Part shown: positions 34,356 to 43,178 of the stretch, in pieces | Numbering within the stretch: position 1 is the first letter of the stretch | How the letters are laid out: every line of letters starts with the position of its first letter | Assembly: GCA_001799285.1 (NCBI GenBank) | Contig: MGTD01000042.1 | Span: 1-58,981, forward strand | Direction of reading: 5' to 3' | Length of the DNA: 58,981 bases | Source: Deltaproteobacteria bacterium RIFOXYD12_FULL_56_24 | GTDB lineage: Bacteria > Desulfobacterota > Desulfobulbia > Desulfobulbales > Desulfurivibrionaceae | Notes under the pieces: model-generated | What the model was told of the DNA's origin: nothing | The model's database searches: none | What the model saw: only the letters and a program-made list of their open reading frames with translations | Made by a program: the position numbers and the translations under genes

Positions 34356-35564
34356 CTACTCAAGCCACTCAAGTTTGATATCCGCGCCGGCCGAGGTGAG
34401 ATAATCAAAAACCTCGGCCTCGTTTTTCGCCGGACAGCGCACCACCGGCAGAGAGGAACAAACGCCGGGAGCGATAACGCCAAGCCTTGCCGAAATCCCG
34501 AGCAGACGCGCACCATTGCTCGAGGCCATGGCAAAAACCGCCTCGGGGGGAAGAGCCGGATGCTCTTGCCGCAAGATCTGCATTTCCCGCCAGAGGCTTA
34601 AGTTGGGATTGCTGGCCAGGCTGTCCGTCCCCAGCACCAGGGGGATGCCATGGGCGAGCATTTTTTCCACCGGCGCTGTCCCCACCCCCATAAAACGGTT
34701 ACTGCCGGGGCAAAGGCAGACCGCGGCCCCGCGGGCGGCCAGAAGGGAAATCTCCTCATCCTCCACCTGCACGGTATGGACGCAGAGGGTCTGCGCATCC
34801 AGCACCCCCAGGGAATCCAGATAAGCGATTGCCCCCAGGCCTGGCGCGGTGAAGGAGGCAACCTCCACGCCCCGCTCCCCAAGAAAATCGGCAAACGGGC
34901 CGGAGCCGGTGTGCAAAAACTCGATCTCCTGGGCAGACTCGGCCACATGCAGGGTAAACAGGCTCTTGCCGGCCAGGGCTCTGTCCTTTAAAGCCCGGAT
35001 CAGCCTCGGCCCAGCCGAATAAGGGGCATGAGCGGTGCAGCGCCGATCTCCCTCGATCCCGGCCAGGGCTGCCAGGGCCGCTTCCTCGGAAGCACCGCAC
35101 AGCCCGAGCATTTCGAGAAAAAAGAAAACCTCGCTTTTGAAACCCTCTCCCAGAAATAAGCTTTCCGGCCGGTTGCCGATGTCGGCCACGGCCCGGCAAC
35201 CCCCGGCATAAAGTCGGGCCAGGGCCAGGCGCGCGGCATCACAAATAATTTCCGGGTCGTCAATTTCAGCCTGGGCGGCAAGCAGACCCCTGATCCAGCC
35301 GGTCATATCGCCGGACGTCGGAGCATCTCCGGCCAGGCCGGCCAGATGGGAAAGTTCGAGATGGGCGTGGCAGTTGACCATGGCCGGGGTAATGACGTAC
35401 CCCTCATACTCTTCCACCTGCGCGTCAACGCCTTTGAGGTCGGCGTACGCTCCCACCGCCGTCACCTGGCCGTCTTCGGTGAGCACGGCGCCGTCGGCGA
35501 TGACCGGACCATAGCCAGGCACGACAAAGGACGCCCGATAGAGGTAGCGAAGATATTCGTGCAT
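34356..35564 (-). CDS. mqnX: Aminodeoxyfutalosine deaminase
   Basis: A 402-residue amidohydrolase. Metal-site blocks are VNCHAHLELSHLAGL, CTAHAPYSAGP, LHVAESAQEIEF, CVHTVQVEDEE and LGTDSLASNPNLSLW. Its position between mqnC and mqnA identifies it as the enzyme that deaminates aminodeoxyfutalosine made by MqnE, the branch used by many Epsilon- and Deltaproteobacteria instead of direct hydrolysis. The ATG at 35564 sits one base after the mqnC stop; the frame is open 39 codons upstream within mqnC. A later nucleosidase step (MqnB-type) is not encoded here. Confidence 0.83.
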   Translation of the reverse strand: MHEYLRYLYRASFVVPGYGPVIADGAVLTEDGQVTAVGAYADLKGVDAQVEEYEGYVITPAMVNCHAHLELSHLAGLAGDAPTSGDMTGWIRGLLAAQAEIDDPEIICDAARLALARLYAGGCRAVADIGNRPESLFLGEGFKSEVFFFLEMLGLCGASEEAALAALAGIEGDRRCTAHAPYSAGPRLIRALKDRALAGKSLFTLHVAESAQEIEFLHTGSGPFADFLGERGVEVASFTAPGLGAIAYLDSLGVLDAQTLCVHTVQVEDEEISLLAARGAAVCLCPGSNRFMGVGTAPVEKMLAHGIPLVLGTDSLASNPNLSLWREMQILRQEHPALPPEAVFAMASSNGARLLGISARLGVIAPGVCSSLPVVRCPAKNEAEVFDYLTSAGADIKLEWLE

Positions 35565-35565
35565 C

Positions 35566-36615
35566 TTACACCAGGGAGTAGTCCATGCGGCGTTGTCTGG
35601 GCACACAGCCCGCGCCTTCGACCAGGGCCCGGATCTCCTGCTCGGAGAGGCGAAAGCCCACCCCGGCCGCGGCCACCACATTCTCTTCGATCATGGTGCT
35701 GCCGAAATCATTGGCCCCGAAAAACAGGGAGAGCTGAGCGATTTTGGGCCCCTGGGTCACCCAGGAGGCCTGGATATTATCAATATTGTCGAGAAAAATC
35801 CGCGACATGGCCAGCATCTTCAGATACTGAAAGGCGGTGGTCTTGGGGAGATGGGCAAGCGCGGTGTTGTCCGGCTGGAAGGGCCAGGGGATAAAGGCGG
35901 TGAAGCCGCCGGTCTTGTCCTGCAAGGCCCGGACCCTGGCCAGGTGCTCAATCCGCTCGGCATAAGTTTCAAGATGCCCGAACATCATGGTCGCGGTGGT
36001 CCGCATCCCCAGGCCGTGCGCCTCTTCCATCACCCCAAGCCAGGCATCGGTTAAACATTTACGCGGCGCGGTTTCCCGGCGCACCCGGTCGCAAAGGATC
36101 TCTGCTCCGCCGCCGGGGATGGAATCAAGGCCAGCTTGTTGCAGACGGATAAGAATCTCCCGCACAGGCAGACCGGAGAGAGAAGCAAAATGGCAGACCT
36201 CGGGCGGAGAAAACCCATGGATATGGATCCCATGTCCCTTGATAAAACGAAGCATTTCTTCATAGAACTCCAGGGGCTTGTCCGGATGGAGCCCGCCTTG
36301 CAAAAGGATCTGGGTACCTCCCAGGGCCTTGGTTTCCTCGATCTTCCCGCCAAGCTCGGCAAAGGAGAGCACCGAGCCGGCCGGGTCTTCCGGGACCTTG
36401 AAAAAGGCGCAGAACTTGCAGGCGGAGATGCAGATATCGGTGTAGTTGATATTGCGGTCGACCACATAGGTGACCACCGGCTCAGGGTGCTTGCGCCTGC
36501 GGATGGCGTTGGCCAGAAAACCCAGCTGGTAGAGATCACCGTGTACCAGAAGAGCCAAGCCCTCGTCCGCCGTAAGCCGCTCGCCGGCCAGAATTTTGTC
36601 GTTCATCTGTTCCAT
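35566..36615 (-). CDS. mqnC: Cyclic dehypoxanthinylfutalosine synthase (radical SAM)
   Basis: A 349-residue radical-SAM enzyme. The cluster motif CISACKFCAF has Cys62, Cys66 and Cys69. GLDSIPGGGAEIL and the C-terminal GANDFGSTMIEENVVAAAG separate MqnC from its relatives CofH and MqnE. It cyclises dehypoxanthine futalosine. The ATG at 36615 is chosen because it matches MqnE's MEQM start and follows AGAG; a TTG five codons earlier and an ATG three codons later are alternatives. Confidence 0.92.
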   Translation of the reverse strand: MEQMNDKILAGERLTADEGLALLVHGDLYQLGFLANAIRRRKHPEPVVTYVVDRNINYTDICISACKFCAFFKVPEDPAGSVLSFAELGGKIEETKALGGTQILLQGGLHPDKPLEFYEEMLRFIKGHGIHIHGFSPPEVCHFASLSGLPVREILIRLQQAGLDSIPGGGAEILCDRVRRETAPRKCLTDAWLGVMEEAHGLGMRTTATMMFGHLETYAERIEHLARVRALQDKTGGFTAFIPWPFQPDNTALAHLPKTTAFQYLKMLAMSRIFLDNIDNIQASWVTQGPKIAQLSLFFGANDFGSTMIEENVVAAAGVGFRLSEQEIRALVEGAGCVPRQRRMDYSLV

Positions 36616-36627
36616 GTTCAATCTCTT

Positions 36628-36709
36628 CAAGCTATCAGCTATAAGCTATAAGCCTTCAGTCTTTAGCTGACAGCTGACAGCTGAAGACTGAGAGCTGATA
36701 ACTGTCCCT
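36628..36709 (+). repeat. Short AGCTGACAGCTG-type tandem and inverted repeats
   Basis: The gap between mqnE and mqnC contains repeated AGCTATA and AGCTGAC units and an 8-bp stem TCAGTCTT (36656-36663)/AAGACTGA (36684-36691). It would form a hairpin in the operon transcript. I see no promoter or gene. Confidence 0.5.
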
Positions 36710-37804
36710 TTAATACTCCCTGAGCACGTTGTACAGGGTGTCCCGCTCCAGCGGCTGCCGACCGGCATCCCGGATCAGCCGGATCAACTCGGTGTCGGCC
36801 ATGGTCCCGCCGGCCTCTCCCCCGGCCATGTGGGTGATCAGCTCCTCCTTGACCGTGCCGTCCACATCGTCGGCGCCGAAGGAAAGGGCGACCTGGGCCA
36901 GCTTGGGGCCGATCATCACCCAGTAGGCCTTGATGTGCGGAAAGTTGTCGAGAAAACAGCGGGCCACCGCGATATTTTTGAGATCGTCAAGGCCGGTGGT
37001 CCTGGCCAGTTCGTGCAGTTCGGTGTTCTTGGGGTGAAAGGCCAGGGGGATAAAGGTGAGAAAGCCGCCGGTTTCATCCTGCGCCTCCCTAAGGGCGGCA
37101 AGATGCTCGACCCGCTCCTCCACGGTTTCAATATGGCCGTAAAGCATGGTGGCGTTGCTCTTTAGTCCGAGCCGGTGGGCACCCTTGGCAACCTCGAGCC
37201 AGCCCTCGCCGGAAAGCTTCTTCTCACAGGTCCGCTGCCTGATCCGGGGGCTGAACACCTCGGCCCCGCCGCCGGGGATCGAGCCCAACCCGGCCGCAAC
37301 CAGTTCCTTGAGGGTTTCGGCAACGGATTTTCCAGCCAAGGTGGCCAAGTGGGCGATCTCCACGCAGGTAAAGGCCTGGATATGAATCTGCGGCCGCACC
37401 TCCTTGATGCCGCGCAACATGTCTAGATAATACTGGTAGGGCAGATCCGGATGAATGCCGCCTACCACATGCACCTCGGTGATCGGTTCGGCCAGCCGCT
37501 CCCGCACCTTGGCCTTGACCTGCTCCACCGTCATCTCATAGGCCTGCGCCGACTCCTTGTCCTTGCCGAAGGCGCAGAATTTACAGAGATTGGTACAGAT
37601 GTTTGAGTAGTTGATATGCTGGTTGTATATGAAATAGGCGCGGTTGCCGTTGAGCCGCTCCCGCACGATATTGGCCAGATAGCCCACCGCCAGGATATCG
37701 TTGCTTTTATAGAGCCTGACCCCGTCCGCAAAGCCGAGCCGTTCCCCGGCCTTGACCTTTTCCAGGATATCGCCAAGCCCGGCGGCAACCACCATCTGTT
37801 CCAT
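36710..37804 (-). CDS. mqnE: Aminofutalosine synthase (radical SAM)
   Basis: A 364-residue radical-SAM enzyme that joins 3-enolpyruvylbenzoate with the adenosyl part of SAM to make aminofutalosine. The motif ICTNLCKFCAFGKD has Cys70, Cys74 and Cys77; EVHVVGGIHPDLPYQYY, LGSIPGGGAEVF and the closing GADDVDGTVKEELITHMAG are typical of MqnE. The ATG follows AGGAGA and overlaps the tetR stop (TAATG), so it is coupled to the regulator gene. With mqnC, mqnX and mqnA it gives the early futalosine pathway except the nucleosidase and MqnD. Confidence 0.93.
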   Translation of the reverse strand: MEQMVVAAGLGDILEKVKAGERLGFADGVRLYKSNDILAVGYLANIVRERLNGNRAYFIYNQHINYSNICTNLCKFCAFGKDKESAQAYEMTVEQVKAKVRERLAEPITEVHVVGGIHPDLPYQYYLDMLRGIKEVRPQIHIQAFTCVEIAHLATLAGKSVAETLKELVAAGLGSIPGGGAEVFSPRIRQRTCEKKLSGEGWLEVAKGAHRLGLKSNATMLYGHIETVEERVEHLAALREAQDETGGFLTFIPLAFHPKNTELHELARTTGLDDLKNIAVARCFLDNFPHIKAYWVMIGPKLAQVALSFGADDVDGTVKEELITHMAGGEAGGTMADTELIRLIRDAGRQPLERDTLYNVLREY

Positions 37805-38478
37805 TACTTATCTCCTATATCTGAGGGTTGCAGGCCGGTACGCAGCACCGCAACCATACTGTCAATCTCCTCATGCAGCCGGGCGGCGGACATCCCGGCC
37901 AGCGCCAGCCCCCCGTCGAGATACGGCTGAGCATATCCCTGCAGGAAGCGGTCCAGCATCGCATCCAGAATAAAGACCACCTTGGGCACCGGGATATCGT
38001 TGCGCAACAAGCCTTGGCCCATGGCCAGATCCGCCAAGGGCCCGAAATATTCCAGGGAAAAAAGCCGGACCCGGGCCACCAGCTCTTCCCGGCGGGGGAC
38101 ATCCCGCTCAAACAGCACCTTGAGATACACCTGAAAATATTCCGGGTGGTTGTCGATGAAGGCTATCCCCGCCAGCAAGACCTGTCTGGCCGCAACAAAA
38201 AAATCGTTCGGGCTGTTGCCTGCCATCGACTCCCGGACCTGCCGCTTCACCTGCTGGGTAAAGTGGTCAAACACATGCAGGAACAGGGCTTCCTTGTTGT
38301 CGAAATACTGGTAAAGCGAGCCCTTGGATATCCCCAATCGCCTGACGATACTGTTAAGACTTGCCCGCTGGTACCCCTGTTCGGCAAACTCGGCCACCGC
38401 CGCACGCACGATGCTTTCGCGCTTTTCCGGCGGCAGGTTAGCGAAGGTTTGTTTAGGTTGAGCAAGAAGGGTATCCAT
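37804..38478 (-). CDS. TetR-family regulator heading the menaquinone operon
   Basis: A 224-residue regulator. The N-terminal helix-turn-helix (about 20-65) reads IVRAAVAEFAEQGYQRASLNSIVRRLGISKGSLYQYFDNKEALF, a very clear TetR pattern. The ligand-binding C-terminal domain is unassigned. Its stop overlaps the mqnE start, so it is the first gene of the operon. A palindromic operator-like sequence lies five bases upstream of the ATG, suggesting autorepression and control of menaquinone synthesis. No ribosome site is evident between this site and the ATG, so translation may be leaderless or weak. Confidence 0.85.
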   Translation of the reverse strand: MDTLLAQPKQTFANLPPEKRESIVRAAVAEFAEQGYQRASLNSIVRRLGISKGSLYQYFDNKEALFLHVFDHFTQQVKRQVRESMAGNSPNDFFVAARQVLLAGIAFIDNHPEYFQVYLKVLFERDVPRREELVARVRLFSLEYFGPLADLAMGQGLLRNDIPVPKVVFILDAMLDRFLQGYAQPYLDGGLALAGMSAARLHEEIDSMVAVLRTGLQPSDIGDK

Positions 38479-38482
38479 AATA

Positions 38483-38496
38483 TGACCAGGCGGTCA
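38483..38496. promoter_or_regulatory. TetR-type operator before the menaquinone operon
   Basis: TGACC-AGGC-GGTCA is a perfect 5-bp inverted repeat with a 4-base centre, close to the TGACCGNNCGGTCA form bound by several TetR-family proteins. It lies between 38479 and 38500, directly before the tetR start codon. Binding by the neighbouring regulator is inferred. Confidence 0.65.
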
Positions 38497-38612
38497 CATT
38501 AGGAAAAATAGAAATTCTCTGCAAGATATTTTTTCAGTGAAAAAATATTCTGTGTTGTCCGGGTGGACTTTTGCCTGGCGCGTTTGCCATACAAAATTTC
38601 CACTCCGACATA

Positions 38613-38796
38613 CTGAAACATTCAGTGATTAGAATTACCACGATCATCACTATCCGGCATGAAGTTTTTGCTGGGGCTTCATATACCATCTTCCCGAGTT
38701 GGCCAGCTTCCGTGAGAGGATGAACGGATGCCCGAAACTCCAACTCGAGCTCTGAGTTCCAAAAAAGCTGATTTTCAAGACCTGGCCCCGCTTATT
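38613..38796 (+). repeat. 184-bp direct repeat, left copy
   Basis: Runs from CTGAAACATTCAGTGATT to GCCCCGCTTATT and matches 41532-41714 in the same orientation over its full length with scattered differences. The shared core includes CTTCCCGAGTTGGCCAGC and, further on, CAACTCGAGCTC, which can pair. The rest of the gap 38497-38852 has no gene I can support. Confidence 0.85.
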
Positions 38797-38852
38797 CGAT
38801 TTTCCAGACCCCGCTTATTCTTCCAAACCCGACAAACTGTCCATGCCTCATT

Positions 38853-40292
38853 TTATTGCCGCCAAGCCGCGCAGATCACCCGATCCCGGATCTGGATCCG
38901 GTTGCGCCCCTGTTCCTTGGCCTGATAGAGTGCCTTGTCCGCCTCATTGAGCAGCTCGGTAATAAGCTGACCACTGACCTCACTCCCCGTACAGGGCTGC
39001 CGACAATCGCAGCAAGCTATCCCGATGCTGATGGTCACCTTGGCTGGACCATCGGCGTCGGCCACTGCCAGGCGGATCTTTTCCGCCACCAGCCCGGCAC
39101 TCTCCCCGGAGGCTTCCGGCAACAGGACAAGAAACTCCTCGCCGCCGAAACGGCTGGCGATATCAGCCTCCCGGATATTGGCCATGATGGTGGCGCCGAT
39201 CCGCTGCAAAACCCGATCTCCCTCGATATGGCCCAGGGTATCGTTAACTTCTTTAAAATGATCCACATCAAGCATCAGGCAACTGATAACCCCCTGCTGG
39301 CGATGGGTGGCAGCCAGCTGCTTCTCCAGCCATTCGAAGGCAAAGCGCCGGCTGTACAGACCGGTGAGATCGTCGGTCATCGCCAGATGGCGCAACTCCT
39401 CGGTACGCAACCTGACCTTCTCCTCCAGAGAGGCATTGACCCGACGCAGGGCTTCCCCTGCGTTGTAACGGTAGATCATGACGTAAGCGATTCCGGCGGC
39501 GAGGATAATGGCCACCAGATAGAGGGCCAGGCGGTGGTTGTTGGCACTGGCCAGGGCTCGCAGGTAGCCCTTCTGGTAATGGTGGTTAATATCCAGCAAG
39601 ACCTTGCTGGTCGGGAGATTGAGGGTGGCGATGGTGGTTTGATCCAGTTGCCGCTTGTAGTTGATGATAATCTCGGCATGGCGCATATTGCGTTCCCAGC
39701 CGGGATGGTCCGATAAGCGGGGACGTTTTCCTGGCCGGCGCAGTTTGGCCAACCGTTGCTCCAACCGGGGCAGGATCTCGTGGTGAGAGTAAAGATTGTA
39801 CATGAAAATATCACGCAGCAGATCCTGGAGCTCTCTCGCCAGTCGTGGCTCCCGCCCCATGATTCGTTCCGCCGATTCACTGGCGGCGATGGGAAAAAAG
39901 CTCAGGGAGTTGTGGAGAATCGCGTTGTCGGATTTGAAGCGTTCACTCAGCTCCTGCCGTTGCACCGCCAGTTTCTCGTAATCGGCCAGCAGCCCCCGCA
40001 ACGCCATACGTTCATCAGCGCTCAAGAAGCCAGGCAGCACGGTCAGCTCGGCTGCGATACTCCCCAGGCGCGCCAGCACCTCCACCAGGGGATCGTAGTT
40101 GGCCAGATAGGCATGGCGGGAGCGGAGGATAGTCTCGTTGAAGGCCACCTCAAGCTCCTGGAGCTGGGCAATGGTGCCAAGATAGCCGTAATGCTCATCG
40201 GAATCGACCATCCGCGAGCGGGTCAGCAGAAACCCCAGCAGGGCCAAAATCAGCATCCCCAGCAGCAGATTACGGAAGAAGCCGGGCTTCAC
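38853..40292 (-). CDS. Membrane diguanylate cyclase with periplasmic DAHL-like domain
   Basis: A 479-residue protein. A membrane helix at about 6-24, an all-helical extracytoplasmic region to about 250 (with LRSRHAYLANYDPLVEVLARL, resembling the double all-helical ligand-binding DAHL domain), a second membrane helix at about 257-277 and a GGDEF domain with DDLTGLYSRR, DVDHFKEVND and the active-site RFGGEEFLVLLP. An RxxD inhibitory site is not obvious before GGEEF. The start overlaps the stop of the cytochrome c peroxidase gene by four bases, which suggests a joint role in sensing periplasmic redox or peroxide conditions. Confidence 0.88.
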   Translation of the reverse strand: MKPGFFRNLLLGMLILALLGFLLTRSRMVDSDEHYGYLGTIAQLQELEVAFNETILRSRHAYLANYDPLVEVLARLGSIAAELTVLPGFLSADERMALRGLLADYEKLAVQRQELSERFKSDNAILHNSLSFFPIAASESAERIMGREPRLARELQDLLRDIFMYNLYSHHEILPRLEQRLAKLRRPGKRPRLSDHPGWERNMRHAEIIINYKRQLDQTTIATLNLPTSKVLLDINHHYQKGYLRALASANNHRLALYLVAIILAAGIAYVMIYRYNAGEALRRVNASLEEKVRLRTEELRHLAMTDDLTGLYSRRFAFEWLEKQLAATHRQQGVISCLMLDVDHFKEVNDTLGHIEGDRVLQRIGATIMANIREADIASRFGGEEFLVLLPEASGESAGLVAEKIRLAVADADGPAKVTISIGIACCDCRQPCTGSEVSGQLITELLNEADKALYQAKEQGRNRIQIRDRVICAAWRQ

Positions 40293-41326
40293 AGGGGCTC
40301 CCCTCGATACTCCCCGGTCAGGGTCTTGAGAAACTCGATGATCAACTTGGCCTCATCCTCTTGCAGCTTTCGCCCCAGTTGACTGCTCCACATCACCTCG
40401 AGAACCCCCCGAAGAGTGGCGACCGAGCCATCATGGAGATAGGGAAAGGTCAGGGCGATGTTGCGGAGGGTGGGAACCTTGAACTGGTGCATGTTCCAGG
40501 CTCGGCCGGTGACATTGTAGCGCCCCCGGTCGGCTTTGGTGATGGGGCGATGGGCGAAGTAGTTCTCCAACACCCCCACGGTCTGGAACATATTGCCACC
40601 GATATTGACCCCTTGGTGGCAGGCAACGCAGCCGAATTCCTTAAAGAGCCGGTAACCCTCCCGGGCCGCCGGGCCGATCGCCTCATTTTCGCCCCGCAGG
40701 TAGCGATCAAAGGGGGAGTTTGGGGTGATCAGCGATTTCTCAAAGGTGCCAATGGCGTCGGTAATATTCACGGCGGTGATCCCATCGGGGTAGGAAGCGG
40801 CGAAAAACTGCCGGAAAAAGGGGTCCGCCCCGAGTTTGGCGATCACCTCCGGCCAGCTGCTGCCCATCTCCGACGGATTGTGGATCGGCCCGGCCGCCTG
40901 CTCCTCCAGGGTCCGGGCTCGACCGTCCCAGAACTGGACGAAATTGAAGCCGCTGTTGAAGGTAGTCGGCGAGTTGATTCCCCCCAGACGGCCGCCGATC
41001 CCCCGCGACAAGGGCAACTGATCGGTGCCCCCCTTGGCGAGATCGTGGCAACTGGCGCAGGAGACGGTGTCATCGCCGGAGAGACGGGGGTCGTGGTAGA
41101 GTTTCTCCCCCAGCGTCACCTTGGCCGGATCCAGCACCAAGGTAAGGGGGATGGGCAAAATCGGCTCCCGCTGGTCTTCGATCACCAGGGGCACCGACGC
41201 TTGCAAAGTCTTGATCGCCTGGCCGGTGAGGTGAAAATCATAAATCGCCAGGGCGGTACCCAGCACCACAAAGATCCCGATCGCCAAGTGCTGGGTCCAG
41301 GTAATTTTATTGACCATCTCGTCCAT
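40289..41326 (-). CDS. Membrane-anchored dihaem cytochrome c peroxidase (MauG/CcpA type)
   Basis: A 345-residue periplasmic protein held by an N-terminal helix (LAIGIFVVLGTALAIYDF). Two haem sites are CASCH (about residue 104) and CVACH (about 248). LGEKLYHDPRLSGDDTVSCASCH, FWDGRARTLEEQAAGP and FKVPTLRNIALTFPYLHDGSV are typical of bacterial cytochrome c peroxidases, which reduce hydrogen peroxide. The start is uncertain: ATG at 41326 is used, 41317 and 41416 are possible, and none has a strong ribosome site. It is coupled to the downstream diguanylate cyclase. Confidence 0.9.
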   Translation of the reverse strand: MDEMVNKITWTQHLAIGIFVVLGTALAIYDFHLTGQAIKTLQASVPLVIEDQREPILPIPLTLVLDPAKVTLGEKLYHDPRLSGDDTVSCASCHDLAKGGTDQLPLSRGIGGRLGGINSPTTFNSGFNFVQFWDGRARTLEEQAAGPIHNPSEMGSSWPEVIAKLGADPFFRQFFAASYPDGITAVNITDAIGTFEKSLITPNSPFDRYLRGENEAIGPAAREGYRLFKEFGCVACHQGVNIGGNMFQTVGVLENYFAHRPITKADRGRYNVTGRAWNMHQFKVPTLRNIALTFPYLHDGSVATLRGVLEVMWSSQLGRKLQEDEAKLIIEFLKTLTGEYRGEPL

Positions 41327-41531
41327 AATCGACCAATCGCCAAAAGCTACCCTACGGGCTTGATGCCCCAAGGAAGTGACGGGGAGCAACGCCTTCCGAA
41401 AACCTTCTGTAAACATCTAATTATTAACATATAAGGGGCCGAGGGTCAAAGGGGCCGAGGTCTTGAAAAGCCACATTTTTTCCGCTCATTACCAAAAAGC
41501 GACCCTCAAGTTCTCCAACTAACCCGCCTGC

Positions 41532-41714
41532 CTGAAACCTTCAGCGATTAAAATTACCACGATCATCACCATCCGCAGGAAGTTTTTGCTGGGGGTTTAT
41601 ATTCCACCTTCCCGAGTTGGCCAGCTTCCGTGAGAGGATGGACGGATACCCGAAAATCCAACCCGAGCTCGGAGTTTCAAAAAAGCTGATTTTCCTGACC
41701 TGACCACACTTATT
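41532..41714 (+). repeat. 184-bp direct repeat, right copy
   Basis: Second copy of the repeat at 38613-38796, same orientation, with roughly one difference every eight to ten bases by eye. It lies between the peroxidase gene and fic and fills most of the 427-base gap, in which I see no gene. Confidence 0.85.
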
Positions 41715-41753
41715 TAGGCCAAAAGCGGAGAAGCCGAAGCCAATCTTCTCTCA

Positions 41754-42872
41754 TCAATCCGGCCAGGCCAAATCATAGCTGACACTTCTTCCCTTGCCAG
41801 GGTTCTGGATGAGTATCTTTTTGCTTAGCAGATCGCTGATTTCCCGAAAACTGGTAGCCCTACTGGTCTTGGTCATGCCGGCATATTTTTTGGTCGTCAG
41901 TCCCCCCGCAAACCCTTGAGGCCCGGCATCGAGCAAGCGATTTATCACCTTGCGCTGACGCTCAGTCAACGGCGCCAGGCTGTGAATCTCCCAAAAACTG
42001 ACTTTCCGCAGGACCTTGCCGAGAAGATTGTCAGATTTGCTAAGCGCGCGCTCAAAGCAACCGAGAAACCAGACCAGCCACTCGCTGATATCCAGACCGC
42101 TCTTTTGGCACTTTTCCAGTGACTCGTAATAGGCCTTGCGCTCTTCCATGATTTGCATGGAAAGGCTGTAATAGCGAACGGCAAGTTTTTCGTCCTGGGC
42201 CAGCGCCATGTCGGTAATTGCCCTGGCCAGGCGACCATTCCCATCTTCATAAGGATGGATGGAGACAAACCAGAACCCGGCAATGGCCGCGCGCAAGATA
42301 CCGTCGATCGTACCCTGTTTTTCTTGCCACCACTGGAGAAACCTTGCCATCTCCATTGCCAGCGCGTTGCTCGGAGGGGCTTCATAATGAATTTTTTCCC
42401 GTCCAAGTGGCCCGGACAGCACCTGCATGGCTGCATCACCCCGAAACTCTCCGACCGCGAGCCGATGCAATCCTGAAAACCCGGTAGGAAAAAGTGCCGC
42501 CTGCCAGCCGTGGAGCCTTTCCACCGTCAATGGCTGAGCGTAATTACGGGTGGCATCAAGGAGAACCTCAACCAGCCCTTCGGTATAGCGATCAGGCCCG
42601 GAGACCCCGGCATCCGGCAAACCAAGGCGCCTGGCCACCGAGGAACGTACCGAGTCAGGACTTAAAGAGTGGCCTTCAATGGCTGAAGTCTGCATAACCT
42701 CGGCCGCCAGGACCTCGGCCTGCGCCTCCAGCCCCAGCTCCATACCAAGGGAGGCTACCCGCCCCAAAAGCTTGCCCCGCTTGAAGTTGCACCTGCTGAG
42801 CGCGTCTATCAGCGCATCGTTTTGCCAGGTAAAGAGCGGCCATTTTTCCTCTTGCCAGATGTAATGAGTCAT
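41754..42872 (-). CDS. Fic-family adenylyltransferase with N-terminal inhibitory motif
   Basis: A 372-residue Fic protein with a DUF4172-like N-terminal domain (YIWQEEKWPLFTWQND). The active-site loop is HPYEDGNGRLAR (about 206-217). TSAIEG near residue 65 fits the (S/T)xxxE(G/N) inhibitory helix, which places it in the class that carries its own inhibitor. A C-terminal winged-helix-like region (KVINRLLDAGPQGFAGGLTTKKYAGMTKTS) may bind DNA. Fic enzymes transfer AMP to protein hydroxyls; the target is unknown. The ATG follows GGGGGTG. Confidence 0.9.
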   Translation of the reverse strand: MTHYIWQEEKWPLFTWQNDALIDALSRCNFKRGKLLGRVASLGMELGLEAQAEVLAAEVMQTSAIEGHSLSPDSVRSSVARRLGLPDAGVSGPDRYTEGLVEVLLDATRNYAQPLTVERLHGWQAALFPTGFSGLHRLAVGEFRGDAAMQVLSGPLGREKIHYEAPPSNALAMEMARFLQWWQEKQGTIDGILRAAIAGFWFVSIHPYEDGNGRLARAITDMALAQDEKLAVRYYSLSMQIMEERKAYYESLEKCQKSGLDISEWLVWFLGCFERALSKSDNLLGKVLRKVSFWEIHSLAPLTERQRKVINRLLDAGPQGFAGGLTTKKYAGMTKTSRATSFREISDLLSKKILIQNPGKGRSVSYDLAWPD

Positions 42873-43178
42873 TTGCACCCCCTAATCGCTTCAATATAAG
42901 AAGCAATTATAGGCGGTAATCATCTCACGTGCAACCGGATTTTGCTTTCCTCCATCCCCTGATCCCCGGAATAACTCGAGGAGGAAATATCGCCTGCATC
43001 TTTGTTCATCTCGTAACGAAACCCAAACTTTTTCCTCCCCACCTCCTCCCCTCCCGAATCAAATCATATTGCAAATTTAACACACCGCTCACAGAAAGCA
43101 CTTATAGCTATCTTAAGAAAAGAGGATTACGGCAGACCGCCAATAATGATGAACTCGCAAAAATAAAGGAGTAAAAAG
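42873..43178. other. Intergenic region between fic and the unknown 799-residue gene
   Basis: A 306-base gap between divergent genes. It ends with AAGGAG seven bases before the TTG start at 43179. CTTATAGCTATCTTAAG at 43100-43116 is A+T-rich and could hold a -10 box, but I find no convincing -35. GATGAACTCGCAAAAA at 43148 resembles a C-element end. No gene or strong hairpin is seen. Confidence 0.4.
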
